A program made the position numbers and the translations under genes. Shown in pieces: positions 9,268 to 16,865 of a DNA stretch of 55,322 nucleotides. The stretch lies in assembly GCA_026003355.1 (NCBI GenBank), contig BPHC01000014.1:1-55322 (forward strand), given 5' to 3'. The stretch is from Cyclobacteriaceae bacterium. GTDB lineage: Bacteria; Bacteroidota; Bacteroidia; Cytophagales; Cyclobacteriaceae. Each line of letters starts with the position of its first letter. The first letter of the stretch is position 1. A model generated the notes under the pieces. The model was not told the origin of the DNA and ran no database searches. It saw only the letters and a program-made list of their open reading frames with translations.

Positions 9268-9978
9268 CTATGCCCGATAATAAATCCGGTTGTGCAGCGA
9301 AGGGCTTTGGTCTGTGCGCATCAGCCGGTAACCGGCGTAAATAAGCAAAATACCCACCAACTCGGTAACATACAGCACTTCGGTGTAACCAAATTTGGTG
9401 AACCACCCACCAATACCGGGTAATAACCCCCCTGCAGCAATGAGTATGTTACCCCACATGCGCGCAGCCGGGTTTTGCCTCCTGGCATACCGGTATGCCG
9501 ACCACGCCGCTCCGCCTACCAGAAAAACAAATGCATAAAGGTTTATAACCGGTGTTATCCACCTTATTTGCTGCCATGCCAGCACATTGCCGGTTAATCT
9601 TGCCGGCTCTACCCATTGGTAATGTACCGGTGATAGCACCACGGCCACTGATGTAACGGCTATTACCGCCAGCACCGTCCACATCATGGCGCGGGCTTTC
9701 TGTGGTTTCAAAAACAAAAACACGGTTCCCTGCGCCAGCGGAAATCCGCCCAGTAGCGCACCCAGAATATACCACGCTTTGAACAGGTATTCGCGCCAGC
9801 CCACCAAAGCTACCAGGGCTTCGGTAAGGGTACCCAAACCATAGCACAACACTCCGGCAGTCCACCAGAATAAATGAGGCGGGCGGTTTCGGCTTAACCA
9901 GTGCCTGCGCAATACAACAAAAAATACTGCGCTGAACAGGGTGGTAAGAATGGGAATTTTCTGAATAATCTGTATCAT
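9268..9978 (-). CDS. seven-helix integral membrane protein of unknown function
   Basis: 236 residues with about seven predicted membrane helices and very short loops; Trp and aromatic residues cluster at the helix ends (LFWWTAGVLCYGLGTLTEALVA). No catalytic motif is recognisable. The C-terminal tail is basic and cytoplasmic. It is separated from the upstream HmuY gene by a strong terminator, so it probably has its own promoter in the 20 bases before the ATG or depends on read-through. Its position in the iron group suggests, but does not show, a link to metal or haem transport. Confidence 0.6.
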   Translation of the reverse strand: MIQIIQKIPILTTLFSAVFFVVLRRHWLSRNRPPHLFWWTAGVLCYGLGTLTEALVALVGWREYLFKAWYILGALLGGFPLAQGTVFLFLKPQKARAMMWTVLAVIAVTSVAVVLSPVHYQWVEPARLTGNVLAWQQIRWITPVINLYAFVFLVGGAAWSAYRYARRQNPAARMWGNILIAAGGLLPGIGGWFTKFGYTEVLYVTELVGILLIYAGYRLMRTDQSPSLHNRIYYRA

Positions 9979-9999
9979 AAACTTATTGTTAGCGAGAAT

Positions 10000-10031
10000 A
10001 AAAAAAGGCTGCCCGGCAACAGGCAGCCTTT
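10000..10031 (-). terminator. intrinsic terminator of the hmuR-hmuY operon
   Basis: AAAGGCTGCC at 10004-10013 pairs with GGCAGCCTTT at 10022-10031 (10 bp, 8-base loop). On the minus strand it ends in a run of seven T. It lies 17 bases after the HmuY stop codon. Confidence 0.85.
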
Positions 10032-10047
10032 CTGCACAACTAACTGC

Positions 10048-11493
10048 TTAATTACCCTTCTTTACCAGTGCAAATTCAAACCTTGGCCGGCCGCGTTGCC
10101 CATCGGTAGTGAGCGCGGTAAACCGTAGTTTATAGTAGTTGCCGGCCGGGTCTTTTATCACATAAAACCGGTCGGTGCGTACCGATGGTGAAGAACCTGG
10201 GCCTCCGCCTGAACGCCAGCGCGAACCTATCTTAAGCTGGTTTTGTCCTGAAAAATCAACCGATGCCAAATTGCCTTCGGTAAAATCTTCATAGGTTATG
10301 CTGCTGGTAAGCACCTCGGCCGTTTCAACTCCGGCAAGGTTTTGTAAAACGATATCCTGAAAGTAATACGGAACGGTAATCATGCCAAGGTTAGACGAAT
10401 TGAATGGCGTACTGTACGTAAACCCGTTCCACGCAATATCCCAGCGCTCAGCAAGCGGTTCCACATTAACTACAGCCCCGTTTGTAAGGCTTACGTACAC
10501 AAAGTTGTAAGCTGCATTTTTGTTTATCTGCACTTCGGTAAATGTGGTTGCGGCAATATCGGCATACTGCAGGGTGTAGCCGTTGCCATTTCGAACAATG
10601 CGTATTTTTTTCCATCCCAGGGCTGGTGCCGGACTCCCCGGGCCGTTGCCCCGGTTAACGATGTACACTTTATTTTCCGAAGCCGTTGCCGAAACGGGAT
10701 CAATGGCCGGGTCGCCAAGCGGATCGGTGGGGCTGTCAATCCAGGTAATGGCCTGCGCCACCCACTCGGGTGTGGGGTTGGTAAGGTTGGCGAAAACGGC
10801 CGCAAGAGAAAGCTGTTGCCCCCAACCGGCCGTGTCAGCAGCGGTAACTGCGTTCAAATCGGTTTTATCCAGAGCCCGCGCCATCATGCCGTTGGAAGAA
10901 TTAAGCAGCACCTTAAAGTCGCTGCCCGAATAAAAGGCAAGGTCCCAGTCGGTGCGCTGCACGGCTGTCTGACGGTTGGCGCTCAGATCTATGAACACGC
11001 GGTTAGGATAGGTAGGACCGCCTCCGTTGATTTCCATAGAACCACCTGCTGCAACTATTTCTGAGAAAGATACGGTAAGCTGGGCGCGCGTTCCGATAAC
11101 CAGCTGGCCAGATACGGAAGCAATGGTAAACACTATCCGTTCGTCACCGTCAAACAGCGCGCCCGGTACTTTGGCGAGGGTAAACTGCGTGCCGGTGGCA
11201 TTGGCCGGAACATTCAGGGTAAGCACATTGCCTACAGCTTCGGGAGTGGTGGTAAAGTCGGTGGCGTAGGCAACTCCTTCGGGAGCGAGCTGAACCTGTA
11301 TACTAACCTGCGATTGTACGGCCCGCGAAAAACTGATGTTAACGGTTATTTCCGATTCATTCTCGGCAAGCCCCAGGCTTTCCGATTCAAACTGAACCAG
11401 GTTATCAGGAAGCGAAACATCTTCCGTGCATGAATTCAGAAACAAACTCAGCACAACAAAAACAGTCAATACACTTCTGCACATTGTATTCAT
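10048..11493 (-). CDS. hmuY: HmuY-family haem-binding lipoprotein
   Basis: 481-residue lipoprotein (lipobox ending at Cys22, FLNSC). Residues about 35-145 resemble a Calx-beta/immunoglobulin-like module (AENESEITVNISFSRA). The rest holds the HmuY domain with its hallmark WD(L/I)A segments, DWDLAFYSG near 180 and RWDIAWNG near 350, and SNGMMAR-type strands. HmuY proteins capture haem at the cell surface and pass it to the TonB receptor HmuR. At 481 residues it is about twice the size of classical HmuY, because of the N-terminal module and an enlarged core. Its ATG overlaps the stop of the receptor gene by four bases, so the pair is translationally coupled. Confidence 0.8.
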   Translation of the reverse strand: MNTMCRSVLTVFVVLSLFLNSCTEDVSLPDNLVQFESESLGLAENESEITVNISFSRAVQSQVSIQVQLAPEGVAYATDFTTTPEAVGNVLTLNVPANATGTQFTLAKVPGALFDGDERIVFTIASVSGQLVIGTRAQLTVSFSEIVAAGGSMEINGGGPTYPNRVFIDLSANRQTAVQRTDWDLAFYSGSDFKVLLNSSNGMMARALDKTDLNAVTAADTAGWGQQLSLAAVFANLTNPTPEWVAQAITWIDSPTDPLGDPAIDPVSATASENKVYIVNRGNGPGSPAPALGWKKIRIVRNGNGYTLQYADIAATTFTEVQINKNAAYNFVYVSLTNGAVVNVEPLAERWDIAWNGFTYSTPFNSSNLGMITVPYYFQDIVLQNLAGVETAEVLTSSITYEDFTEGNLASVDFSGQNQLKIGSRWRSGGGPGSSPSVRTDRFYVIKDPAGNYYKLRFTALTTDGQRGRPRFEFALVKKGN

Positions 11494-13529
11494 TGGTTAT
11501 TGGATTTTTGGTTAAACGAATAGGTAAGATTGAAAAAGTAGGATCTTCCGTTGCCGATGGGCCGGGGGCCGGAGCTGCTGTGGGCCCCGCCGGTGCTCCC
11601 GGTGTTGTTCACCCAAATTACATCGAACAGGTTGCGAATGCCTCCCGAGAGGGTAATATGTTTTCCGAGTGAATACCCTGTGGTCAAATCGGCCCAGTGA
11701 AACGATCCGGTTTGCTGCAGCCGCGGTTCCTGGCCACCGTTGCCATTGTCTTCCAGCCGATAGTAAGGAGTACGGCCGGTGAATTTATAATACAACGAAA
11801 TATTCAGTTTATTATTCGGGCTACGGTAAACTGCTGAGGCATTTACTTCGGGCGACCAGACAAATTCCGGAACAGCTGCGTAGTCATCGCGCAACTGATT
11901 ATACCGGCCGGTTACTCCGCCTCCAATCGAAAAGTCCCAATGCATCGAGTATAGGTTCTGGTTTATGGTAAAGCCGGTGGTTTTAAAGTGGTCAATGTTC
12001 AGGTAGGTAGTTACCAGGTTGTTGCCGGGCTTTTGGCCAAAGTCAATCATGTTATTTATGGTGTTGTAAAAGGCAGTGGCGGTAATTGTGCTGCGGTAAC
12101 GACCGGCCCATACGGGGCGGTAATTCCACGATACATTAAAGCTGTGCGAAAGTTCGGGTTGCAGTTCGGTGTTTCCTTCAATGGCATGGCTGGCATCGAA
12201 AAAATCGAAATACAATTCGCGGATGGAAGGCGCCCTGAAGCCCCGGCCGTAGGCAAAGCGAACATCGCTTTTTTCGTTAATCTCCGCTTTAATATTTACA
12301 GAGGGGACAATGGGAGGTGATGAATACACCGTGTTATACATGGTGCGTACAGCAGGCCGTATCCAAAGAGCACGGCCCGCCTTCCATTCGGCCGAAAGGA
12401 AAAGGGCAAAATCGGCAATGCTTTGCACACCCTCTTTAATCCTGCCGCCGCTGCCGGCCTCATAGTTCACTTCCATACCGGGCTGCAGGGATAGTGCCGT
12501 GCTTTTTTTCCAGGTACCGGTTGGCCGGAAGGTAAAGCCGTTAAACCGGGTAATATCCTGATGCCCTTCGCCCAACGACAACGTTCTGGAACCCGTGCTC
12601 TGGTTTACAATAACCGACTGGGTTTGGCGCTCATAGGCGGTATGCGAAAAGGCCGGGTTAAACATCCACTTCTCACCCGCTTTTATATTGCCCTGCAACT
12701 GCTGCATGAGCCGGGTAGTGTAATAATTCTGGTCCAGGGCCTCACCGCCTTCAAATTCTCCCGGGTTATAGATATCTTCAAAAGTCAGGTCGGCCCGGTA
12801 ATGAACCGATAGCTCATTTTTTCTAATACCCGTAATCAGGCTTCCCATGAGCTGCTGTTTTGGGTGCCATTGCATTTCACGGCCGGTGGCCGAGCCCTTC
12901 CAGCCTTTAAAATTATTGTGGGTAAAGTCGCCACGTATATGAAATGGTCCTTTGGCATAGGCGGCTCCTACCTGTTGCATGTGCAGGCCTGCGCGGAGGC
13001 TATATTCCCTGCCGGCCGATTCTTCGTGAACCCGTGCGGTAACCTGCAGCTCATCTTCGTCAGCTTTTCGTGTAATAATGTTAATTACACCGGCAAGTGC
13101 ATCGGCTCCGTAGATAACTGACATGGGCCCCTCAACAATTTCAATGCGCTCAATGCTTTGTATGTTGATTTGGTTGATGTTGATTTCATTCGAAGTGCCC
13201 TGCCGTCCCACCATCGGCATACCGTCAATCAGCACCTTGACATTCTGGCCCGACAGCCCCTGCAGCGACAGGTTAGAGCCGCCCAATGCCAGGTCCTGGC
13301 TGAACCGGATGTTAAGTTGTGTATTGAGCACATCCTGAAGGCGCGTGGCCCCGCGCTGAGCAAACTGCTCCATGGGTATGGTTCGAACCTGATATACCGA
13401 TCTGCGCACCGACTGCGGTTCAAACTGCCCGGTTACAACCACTTCCTCCAGCTCCGTGCGTTTCAGCGTGTCGGAATATTGGGCATGGCCGGGAAAAAAA
13501 AGCAGACAAAACCAGGGAAAAAATTTCAT
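11490..13529 (-). CDS. hmuR: TonB-dependent outer membrane receptor, HmuR-like
   Basis: 679 residues. A short signal peptide is followed by a TonB-box-like stretch (ELEEVVVTGQFE), a plug domain (about 35-150, with VLIDGMPMVGRQG and IEIVEGPMSVIYGADALAGVINIITRK) and a 22-strand barrel ending in SYFFNLTYSFN. It lacks the CarboxypepD-like N-terminal domain of SusC proteins, so it is a classical haem/siderophore/cobalamin receptor. Coupling to an HmuY gene and an AraC regulator in the divergent position makes haem or another iron carrier the likeliest substrate. It is the first gene of its operon. A possible promoter (CAAA at 13574-13577 and CAAAAGTG at 13550-13557 on the plus strand, i.e. TTTG then CACTTTTG on the minus strand) has a slightly short spacer of 16. 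Confidence 0.85.
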   Translation of the reverse strand: MKFFPWFCLLFFPGHAQYSDTLKRTELEEVVVTGQFEPQSVRRSVYQVRTIPMEQFAQRGATRLQDVLNTQLNIRFSQDLALGGSNLSLQGLSGQNVKVLIDGMPMVGRQGTSNEININQINIQSIERIEIVEGPMSVIYGADALAGVINIITRKADEDELQVTARVHEESAGREYSLRAGLHMQQVGAAYAKGPFHIRGDFTHNNFKGWKGSATGREMQWHPKQQLMGSLITGIRKNELSVHYRADLTFEDIYNPGEFEGGEALDQNYYTTRLMQQLQGNIKAGEKWMFNPAFSHTAYERQTQSVIVNQSTGSRTLSLGEGHQDITRFNGFTFRPTGTWKKSTALSLQPGMEVNYEAGSGGRIKEGVQSIADFALFLSAEWKAGRALWIRPAVRTMYNTVYSSPPIVPSVNIKAEINEKSDVRFAYGRGFRAPSIRELYFDFFDASHAIEGNTELQPELSHSFNVSWNYRPVWAGRYRSTITATAFYNTINNMIDFGQKPGNNLVTTYLNIDHFKTTGFTINQNLYSMHWDFSIGGGVTGRYNQLRDDYAAVPEFVWSPEVNASAVYRSPNNKLNISLYYKFTGRTPYYRLEDNGNGGQEPRLQQTGSFHWADLTTGYSLGKHITLSGGIRNLFDVIWVNNTGSTGGAHSSSGPRPIGNGRSYFFNLTYSFNQKSNNQ

Positions 13530-13599
13530 TGCTACCCGTTTTCAGGGCGCAAAAGTGTGGGCGAAAAAGAAATCAAAATACCCATAAAAGTATAATAAA

Positions 13600-13638
13600 T
13601 GTCATCTGACAAAAATCATCCCGATACTTAACGTTAAG
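13600..13638. promoter_or_regulatory. two palindromes in the hmuR / AraC divergent control region
   Basis: TGTCATCTGACA (13600-13611) and the perfect 12-base palindrome CTTAACGTTAAG (13627-13638) lie 16 bases apart. A TATTTTTG that fits a Bacteroidota -7 box for the AraC gene follows at 13663-13670. They are candidate operator sites for the AraC protein or an iron regulator. Confidence 0.45.
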
Positions 13639-13709
13639 GGTTATTATTAGTGCAAATAGCGGTATTTTTGCAAAATAAAGCGGATTAAATTGGCACTTTC
13701 AAAAAAGTC

Positions 13710-14615
13710 ATGGTTACTGAACAAGCCCCTGGAGAGATAAAAAATACCCATAAGTGGATAAACTGTTTTAAGGATCCCAAGGCCTTTTTAAGTGCCCTGC
13801 CATTTCACCCGGAAGAAGGTGAGGCCCTCTGCACCCTTACCCGCCACCGGGTGCATTTCCTGTTTAATCTGGACCACCCGGTTGCGCTTCAGTTTTCACC
13901 ACAATATGGGCGCGAGCTGGCCGCACAAAAACATTACCTGATTTATAATCCTGAGGCCGATGTATCATTCTGCCTGAGCGCGCAGGCAAAAACCCGGCTG
14001 GTGTGGTTGTCTATGGGGCTCGATTACCTGCATGAGCTTTTTATTCACGAGCCCCTTCCGTTTTTAAAGCCGGAAAATGTAAACCGTAAATTCTATGAAG
14101 AAAAAAGTACCTCGCCTCAGGTGCAGATGGTACTGAGCCAGCTTTTTACCACCCAGCTTAGCGAGCATGCCATGACGCTTTTTGCACAAGCCAAGATGCT
14201 TGAGTTGCTCAGCCTGTATTTTTCCAGCAAAACCCCCGATACGGAGGCCTGTCCTTTCTTAAAAGATGAAGAGGTGGTTCGAAAAATAAAGCTGGCCAAG
14301 GAATATTTATTGCAGCACATGGAAAACCCACCCTCTTTGCGCGAGCTTTCCAGGCAGTGCGGTTTGAATGAATACCAGCTTAAAACCGGATTTAAGGAAA
14401 TTTACGGTACTACGGTTTACGGGTACCTGTTAAGCCATAAAATGGATTATGCCCGGCTGCTGTTAGACAAGGGCAACCTGCATGTTAATGAAGTGGCGTT
14501 TCAGATTGGTTACTCCAACCCCAGCCACTTTATTTCGGCATTTAAAAAGAAATTCGGTATTACGCCAAAAAAATACCTTTTGAGTCTGCGCACAGGCAAA
14601 CCGGCATTAACCTGA
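13710..14615 (+). CDS. AraC-family transcriptional regulator
   Basis: 301 residues. The N-terminal ligand-sensing half is not conserved enough to name. The C-terminal double helix-turn-helix AraC domain covers about residues 190-292 (KEYLLQHMENPPSLRELSRQCGLNEYQLKTGF... VNEVAFQIGYSNPSHFISAFKKKFGITPKKY). This arrangement and length resemble the PchR-like regulators of siderophore receptors. It is divergent from the hmuR-hmuY operon, so it probably controls that operon and perhaps itself. The gene is followed by a perfect hairpin shared with the convergent hsp20 gene. Confidence 0.85.
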   Translation: MVTEQAPGEIKNTHKWINCFKDPKAFLSALPFHPEEGEALCTLTRHRVHFLFNLDHPVALQFSPQYGRELAAQKHYLIYNPEADVSFCLSAQAKTRLVWLSMGLDYLHELFIHEPLPFLKPENVNRKFYEEKSTSPQVQMVLSQLFTTQLSEHAMTLFAQAKMLELLSLYFSSKTPDTEACPFLKDEEVVRKIKLAKEYLLQHMENPPSLRELSRQCGLNEYQLKTGFKEIYGTTVYGYLLSHKMDYARLLLDKGNLHVNEVAFQIGYSNPSHFISAFKKKFGITPKKYLLSLRTGKPALT

Positions 14616-14640
14616 AGAACCCCGGTTTTGTGGCTGCAAA

Positions 14641-14670
14641 AAAAAATACCTGCCGGAGCCCGGCAGGTAT
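14641..14670 (-). terminator. terminator of hsp20 (may act in both directions)
   Basis: ATACCTGCCGG (14646-14656) pairs perfectly with CCGGCAGGTAT (14660-14670) around a three-base loop. The A run just before it becomes a T run on the minus strand, directly after hsp20. It may also end the AraC transcript. Confidence 0.85.
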
Positions 14671-14691
14671 TGATATAAGTGCTGTAAAGGT

Positions 14692-15150
14692 TTACGAAAC
14701 GGCAATCTGACGCGCAGGCTTGAGCTTGGCTTCTTCGCGTTTCGGCACGGTAATGTGCAGGATGCCGTCTTTGTACCTGGCCGAAATCTTTTCGCCATCT
14801 ACCATGTTCTCAGGCAGGGCAAAACTGCGCTGGAACGACTGGTAGCTGAACTCCCTGCGGGTGTAGTTGCCGTTTTTGTCTTTCTCTTCGATTTTCTCTT
14901 CGCGTTCGGATGAAATGATGAGCATGTTGTTATCCAGCTCAACCTTAAAGTCTTCGCGCTTCATACCCGGAGCCGCTACCTCTATGCGGAAATCATCATT
15001 GGTTTCAATGATGTTCACCGCAGGCAGCGTTGAACCGGCCGAGCGCCAGTTGCCCAGCGACCAGTCGAACCAGTCGCGCATAAAGAAATCATCGAACAGC
15101 GAAGGAATTGAAGGAAAGAACGAACCATTGCTTTTTACCAGGCTTTTCAT
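14692..15150 (-). CDS. hsp20: Hsp20 / alpha-crystallin small heat-shock protein
   Basis: 152-residue ATP-independent chaperone that holds unfolding proteins. The alpha-crystallin domain covers about residues 42-143 (AVNIIETNDDFRIEVAAPGM ... DGILHITVPKRE), with a short basic C-terminal tail in place of a clear I-x-I motif. The N-terminal region is rich in Phe and Trp, as usual. The start ATG has an unusually complete Shine-Dalgarno sequence (GGAGGG, 15155-15160 on the complement) that is absent from most genes in this window. The control region contains a sigma-54-like promoter (15219-15234) and a perfect palindrome near the predicted transcript start. Confidence 0.9.
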   Translation of the reverse strand: MKSLVKSNGSFFPSIPSLFDDFFMRDWFDWSLGNWRSAGSTLPAVNIIETNDDFRIEVAAPGMKREDFKVELDNNMLIISSEREEKIEEKDKNGNYTRREFSYQSFQRSFALPENMVDGEKISARYKDGILHITVPKREEAKLKPARQIAVS

Positions 15151-15188
15151 ACGCTTACCCTCCTTTCTGTTTTTGTTTTATGTTTTCC

Positions 15189-15204
15189 GAACAGGCGCCT
15201 GTTC
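15189..15204. repeat. 16-base perfect palindrome in the hsp20 leader
   Basis: GAACAGGCGCCTGTTC is its own reverse complement. It lies 4-19 bases after the transcript start predicted from the sigma-54-like promoter, so it could form an RNA hairpin in the leader or bind a repressor. Confidence 0.6.
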
Positions 15205-15218
15205 TGCCAGCCGCATTA

Positions 15219-15234
15219 TTCAACCGCTGTGCCA
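15219..15234 (-). promoter_or_regulatory. sigma-54-like (-24/-12) promoter of hsp20
   Basis: The minus strand reads TGGCACAGCGGTTGAA, against the RpoN consensus TGGCACrNNNNTTGCW. The GG-to-G spacing is correct and only the C of the -12 TTGC differs. The predicted transcript start near 15208 leaves a leader of about 58 bases. Confidence 0.55.
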
Positions 15235-15267
15235 TACACGTATTTTGAACAAACACACCAACAGAAA

Positions 15268-15334
15268 TGACAGCTTTTCATTTTTGACCGGGCAATGGTT
15301 TGTCAAATTTTCAGCCTCACTGACAAAATTTTCA
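15268..15334. repeat. three direct repeats between the divergent promoters (possible activator sites)
   Basis: TGACAGCTTTTCA (15268-15280), TGTCAAATTTTCA (15301-15313) and TGACAAAATTTTCA (15321-15334). TTTTTGAC (15281-15288) and GTCAAA also form an inverted repeat around the second copy. The position between two sigma-54-like promoters fits upstream activator sequences for an enhancer-binding protein. Confidence 0.5.
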
Positions 15335-15345
15335 ACCCCTGCAAC

Positions 15346-15361
15346 CGGCACAGCATTTGCA
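15346..15361 (+). promoter_or_regulatory. sigma-54-like (-24/-12) promoter of the 57-residue protein gene
   Basis: CGGCACAGCATTTGCA matches the RpoN consensus at GGCAC and TTGCA, with exactly ten bases between the invariant GG and GC. Only the first T differs. The predicted start near 15372 leaves a leader of about 47 bases before the ATG at 15419. Confidence 0.6.
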
Positions 15362-15418
15362 AAAGGATGGGCGAATCTGCTGTTAAAATTTCCATTGCAT
15401 TAAATAAGGAGGTAGCCT

Positions 15419-15592
15419 ATGGAAAAGTTAGCAACAGGTTTGACGATCCTTACATTTGTTTACACCATTATCGTGTTGGCCACCTTGCTCCTTACGGGGT
15501 GGTTCGACATTAACAGTCTTCGTAAAAGACTATGGCCGGTGCGGTCGGAAGCCCGGAATTCCGGCTTAAAAAATCCCTCCCGGCCGGCCTGA
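15419..15592 (+). CDS. 57-residue single-span membrane protein, unknown
   Basis: Small open frame starting at ATG 15419 with an excellent Shine-Dalgarno sequence (TAAGGAGG, 15404-15411) at good spacing. Residues 7-28 form one hydrophobic helix (LTILTFVYTIIVLATLLLTG); the rest is a basic cytoplasmic-type tail (SLRKRLWPVRSEARNS). I do not recognise the family. It diverges from hsp20, and both have sigma-54-like promoters around shared repeats, so a role in the same envelope or stress response is a reasonable inference. The TlpA gene begins 49 bases downstream. Confidence 0.6.
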   Translation: MEKLATGLTILTFVYTIIVLATLLLTGWFDINSLRKRLWPVRSEARNSGLKNPSRPA

Positions 15593-15641
15593 AATTGAAC
15601 ATTTTATTCTGCATCTTCGTTTTGATAGCTTTGCAGCTATC

Positions 15642-16865
15642 ATGAAAAAATATTTTTTAATTCTCACCTGCGTGGTGCTTTCCTGCCGCCAGGATAAGCC
15701 GGAAATCCAAACCGGCATCTGGCAGGGTATTCTTTCTGTTCAGGGCCGCGAACTTCCTTTTGTGTTCGATGTGGAAAAGCAATCGTCCGGCTATGCCTTT
15801 ATTATTCACAATGCTGCTGAGCGCATTCGCATGGACAGCGTCCGCATTTCGGGCGATTCGGTAGAAGTATTTTTTCCGGTATTCGATGCCTCATTAAAGT
15901 TCAAAACAGAAGGCAGACAGCTTTCCGGATACTTCAGCATTCATTATGCCAGCAATTACCGTGTACCTTTCCGGGCCGTTTACGGACAGGAGCATCGCTT
16001 TATACCTTCCGATACCACAGCCGGGGTTATTGATTTTACCGGAACATATGCCATAACCTTTGTGAATCCCACCAACACCGTACCAGCCGTGGGAGTCATA
16101 AACCAAAAAGGCAACTATGCCACAGGTACCTTTCTTACACCTTACGGAGATTACCGCTATCTGGAGGGCAACGTGGTGAACGATACACTCTGGCTCAGCG
16201 CATTCGATGGCAATCACCTGTATTTGTTTAGCGCCTCGTTAAAGGGTGACTCCATAACAGGTACCCATTGGCTGGGCCGTTCGCGCAAACGACCCTGGAA
16301 GGGTGTACGCAACGGGCAGGCCCAACTGCCCCCGGCCGAATCGCTTACATATCTTAAAGAAGGCTATGAAAGACTGGAGTTTACCTTTCCTGATGCAAAC
16401 GGAAAGCCGGTATCGCTGCAGGATGAACGTTTTAAAAACAAAGTAGTAATTGTGCAGATACTCGGAACCTGGTGCCCCAACTGTATGGATGAAACCGCTT
16501 TTCTGGCCGAATGGTACCGGAATAACCACAAGCGGGGCGTTGAAATTATAGGCCTGGCCTACGAGCAGAAGGATGATTTTGCCTACGCTGCCAGGCGGGT
16601 AAAAATACTGCAGCGCAGGCTTAATGTAAATTACCCCATACTCATTGCGGGCGTAAACGATAATGCAAAGGCTGCCGAAACACTGCCCGCACTAAATGCC
16701 GTAATTGCCTTCCCAACAACCATTTTTATCGGTAAAAACGGCAAGGTTAAACACATCCACACGGGATTTTCCGGCCCGGGCACAGGCCGGTATTTTGAGG
16801 AATTTACAGAACGGTTTAACGACCTTGTAAACACATTGCTTGCCGAGCCGGCCGAAACACCATGA
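15642..16865 (+). CDS. TlpA-like thioredoxin-fold lipoprotein
   Basis: 407 residues. A lipoprotein signal ends at Cys15 (VVLSC). A beta-rich domain of about 215 residues follows, without a known name, and then a TlpA/AhpC-type thioredoxin domain (about 245-395) with the redox motif WCPNC (Cys278 and Cys281) and the cis-Pro loop [14 protein letters not shown]. Such proteins reduce or isomerise disulfides in the periplasm, for example during cytochrome c maturation. A hairpin GATAGCT-TTGC-AGCTATC (15624-15641) abuts the ATG and overlaps a TAGCTTTG -7-like box, so the transcript could be nearly leaderless. The stop overlaps the mnmA start (ATGA). Confidence 0.85.
   Translation: MKKYFLILTCVVLSCRQDKPEIQTGIWQGILSVQGRELPFVFDVEKQSSGYAFIIHNAAERIRMDSVRISGDSVEVFFPVFDASLKFKTEGRQLSGYFSIHYASNYRVPFRAVYGQEHRFIPSDTTAGVIDFTGTYAITFVNPTNTVPAVGVINQKGNYATGTFLTPYGDYRYLEGNVVNDTLWLSAFDGNHLYLFSASLKGDSITGTHWLGRSRKRPWKGVRNGQAQLPPAESLTYLKEGYERLEFTFPDANGKPVSLQDERFKNKVVIVQILGTWCPNCMDETAFLAEWYRNNHKRGVEIIGLAYEQKDDFAYAARRVKILQRRLNVNYPILIAGVNDNAKAAETLPALNAVIAFPTTIFIGKNGKVKHIHTGFSGPGTGRYFEEFTERFNDLVNTLLAEPAETP

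Noticed and set aside
15295-15513. 72-codon plus-strand frame over the sigma-54-like region
   Set aside because: It has no ribosome site, begins inside the repeat region and is in a different frame from the well-supported 57-residue gene.
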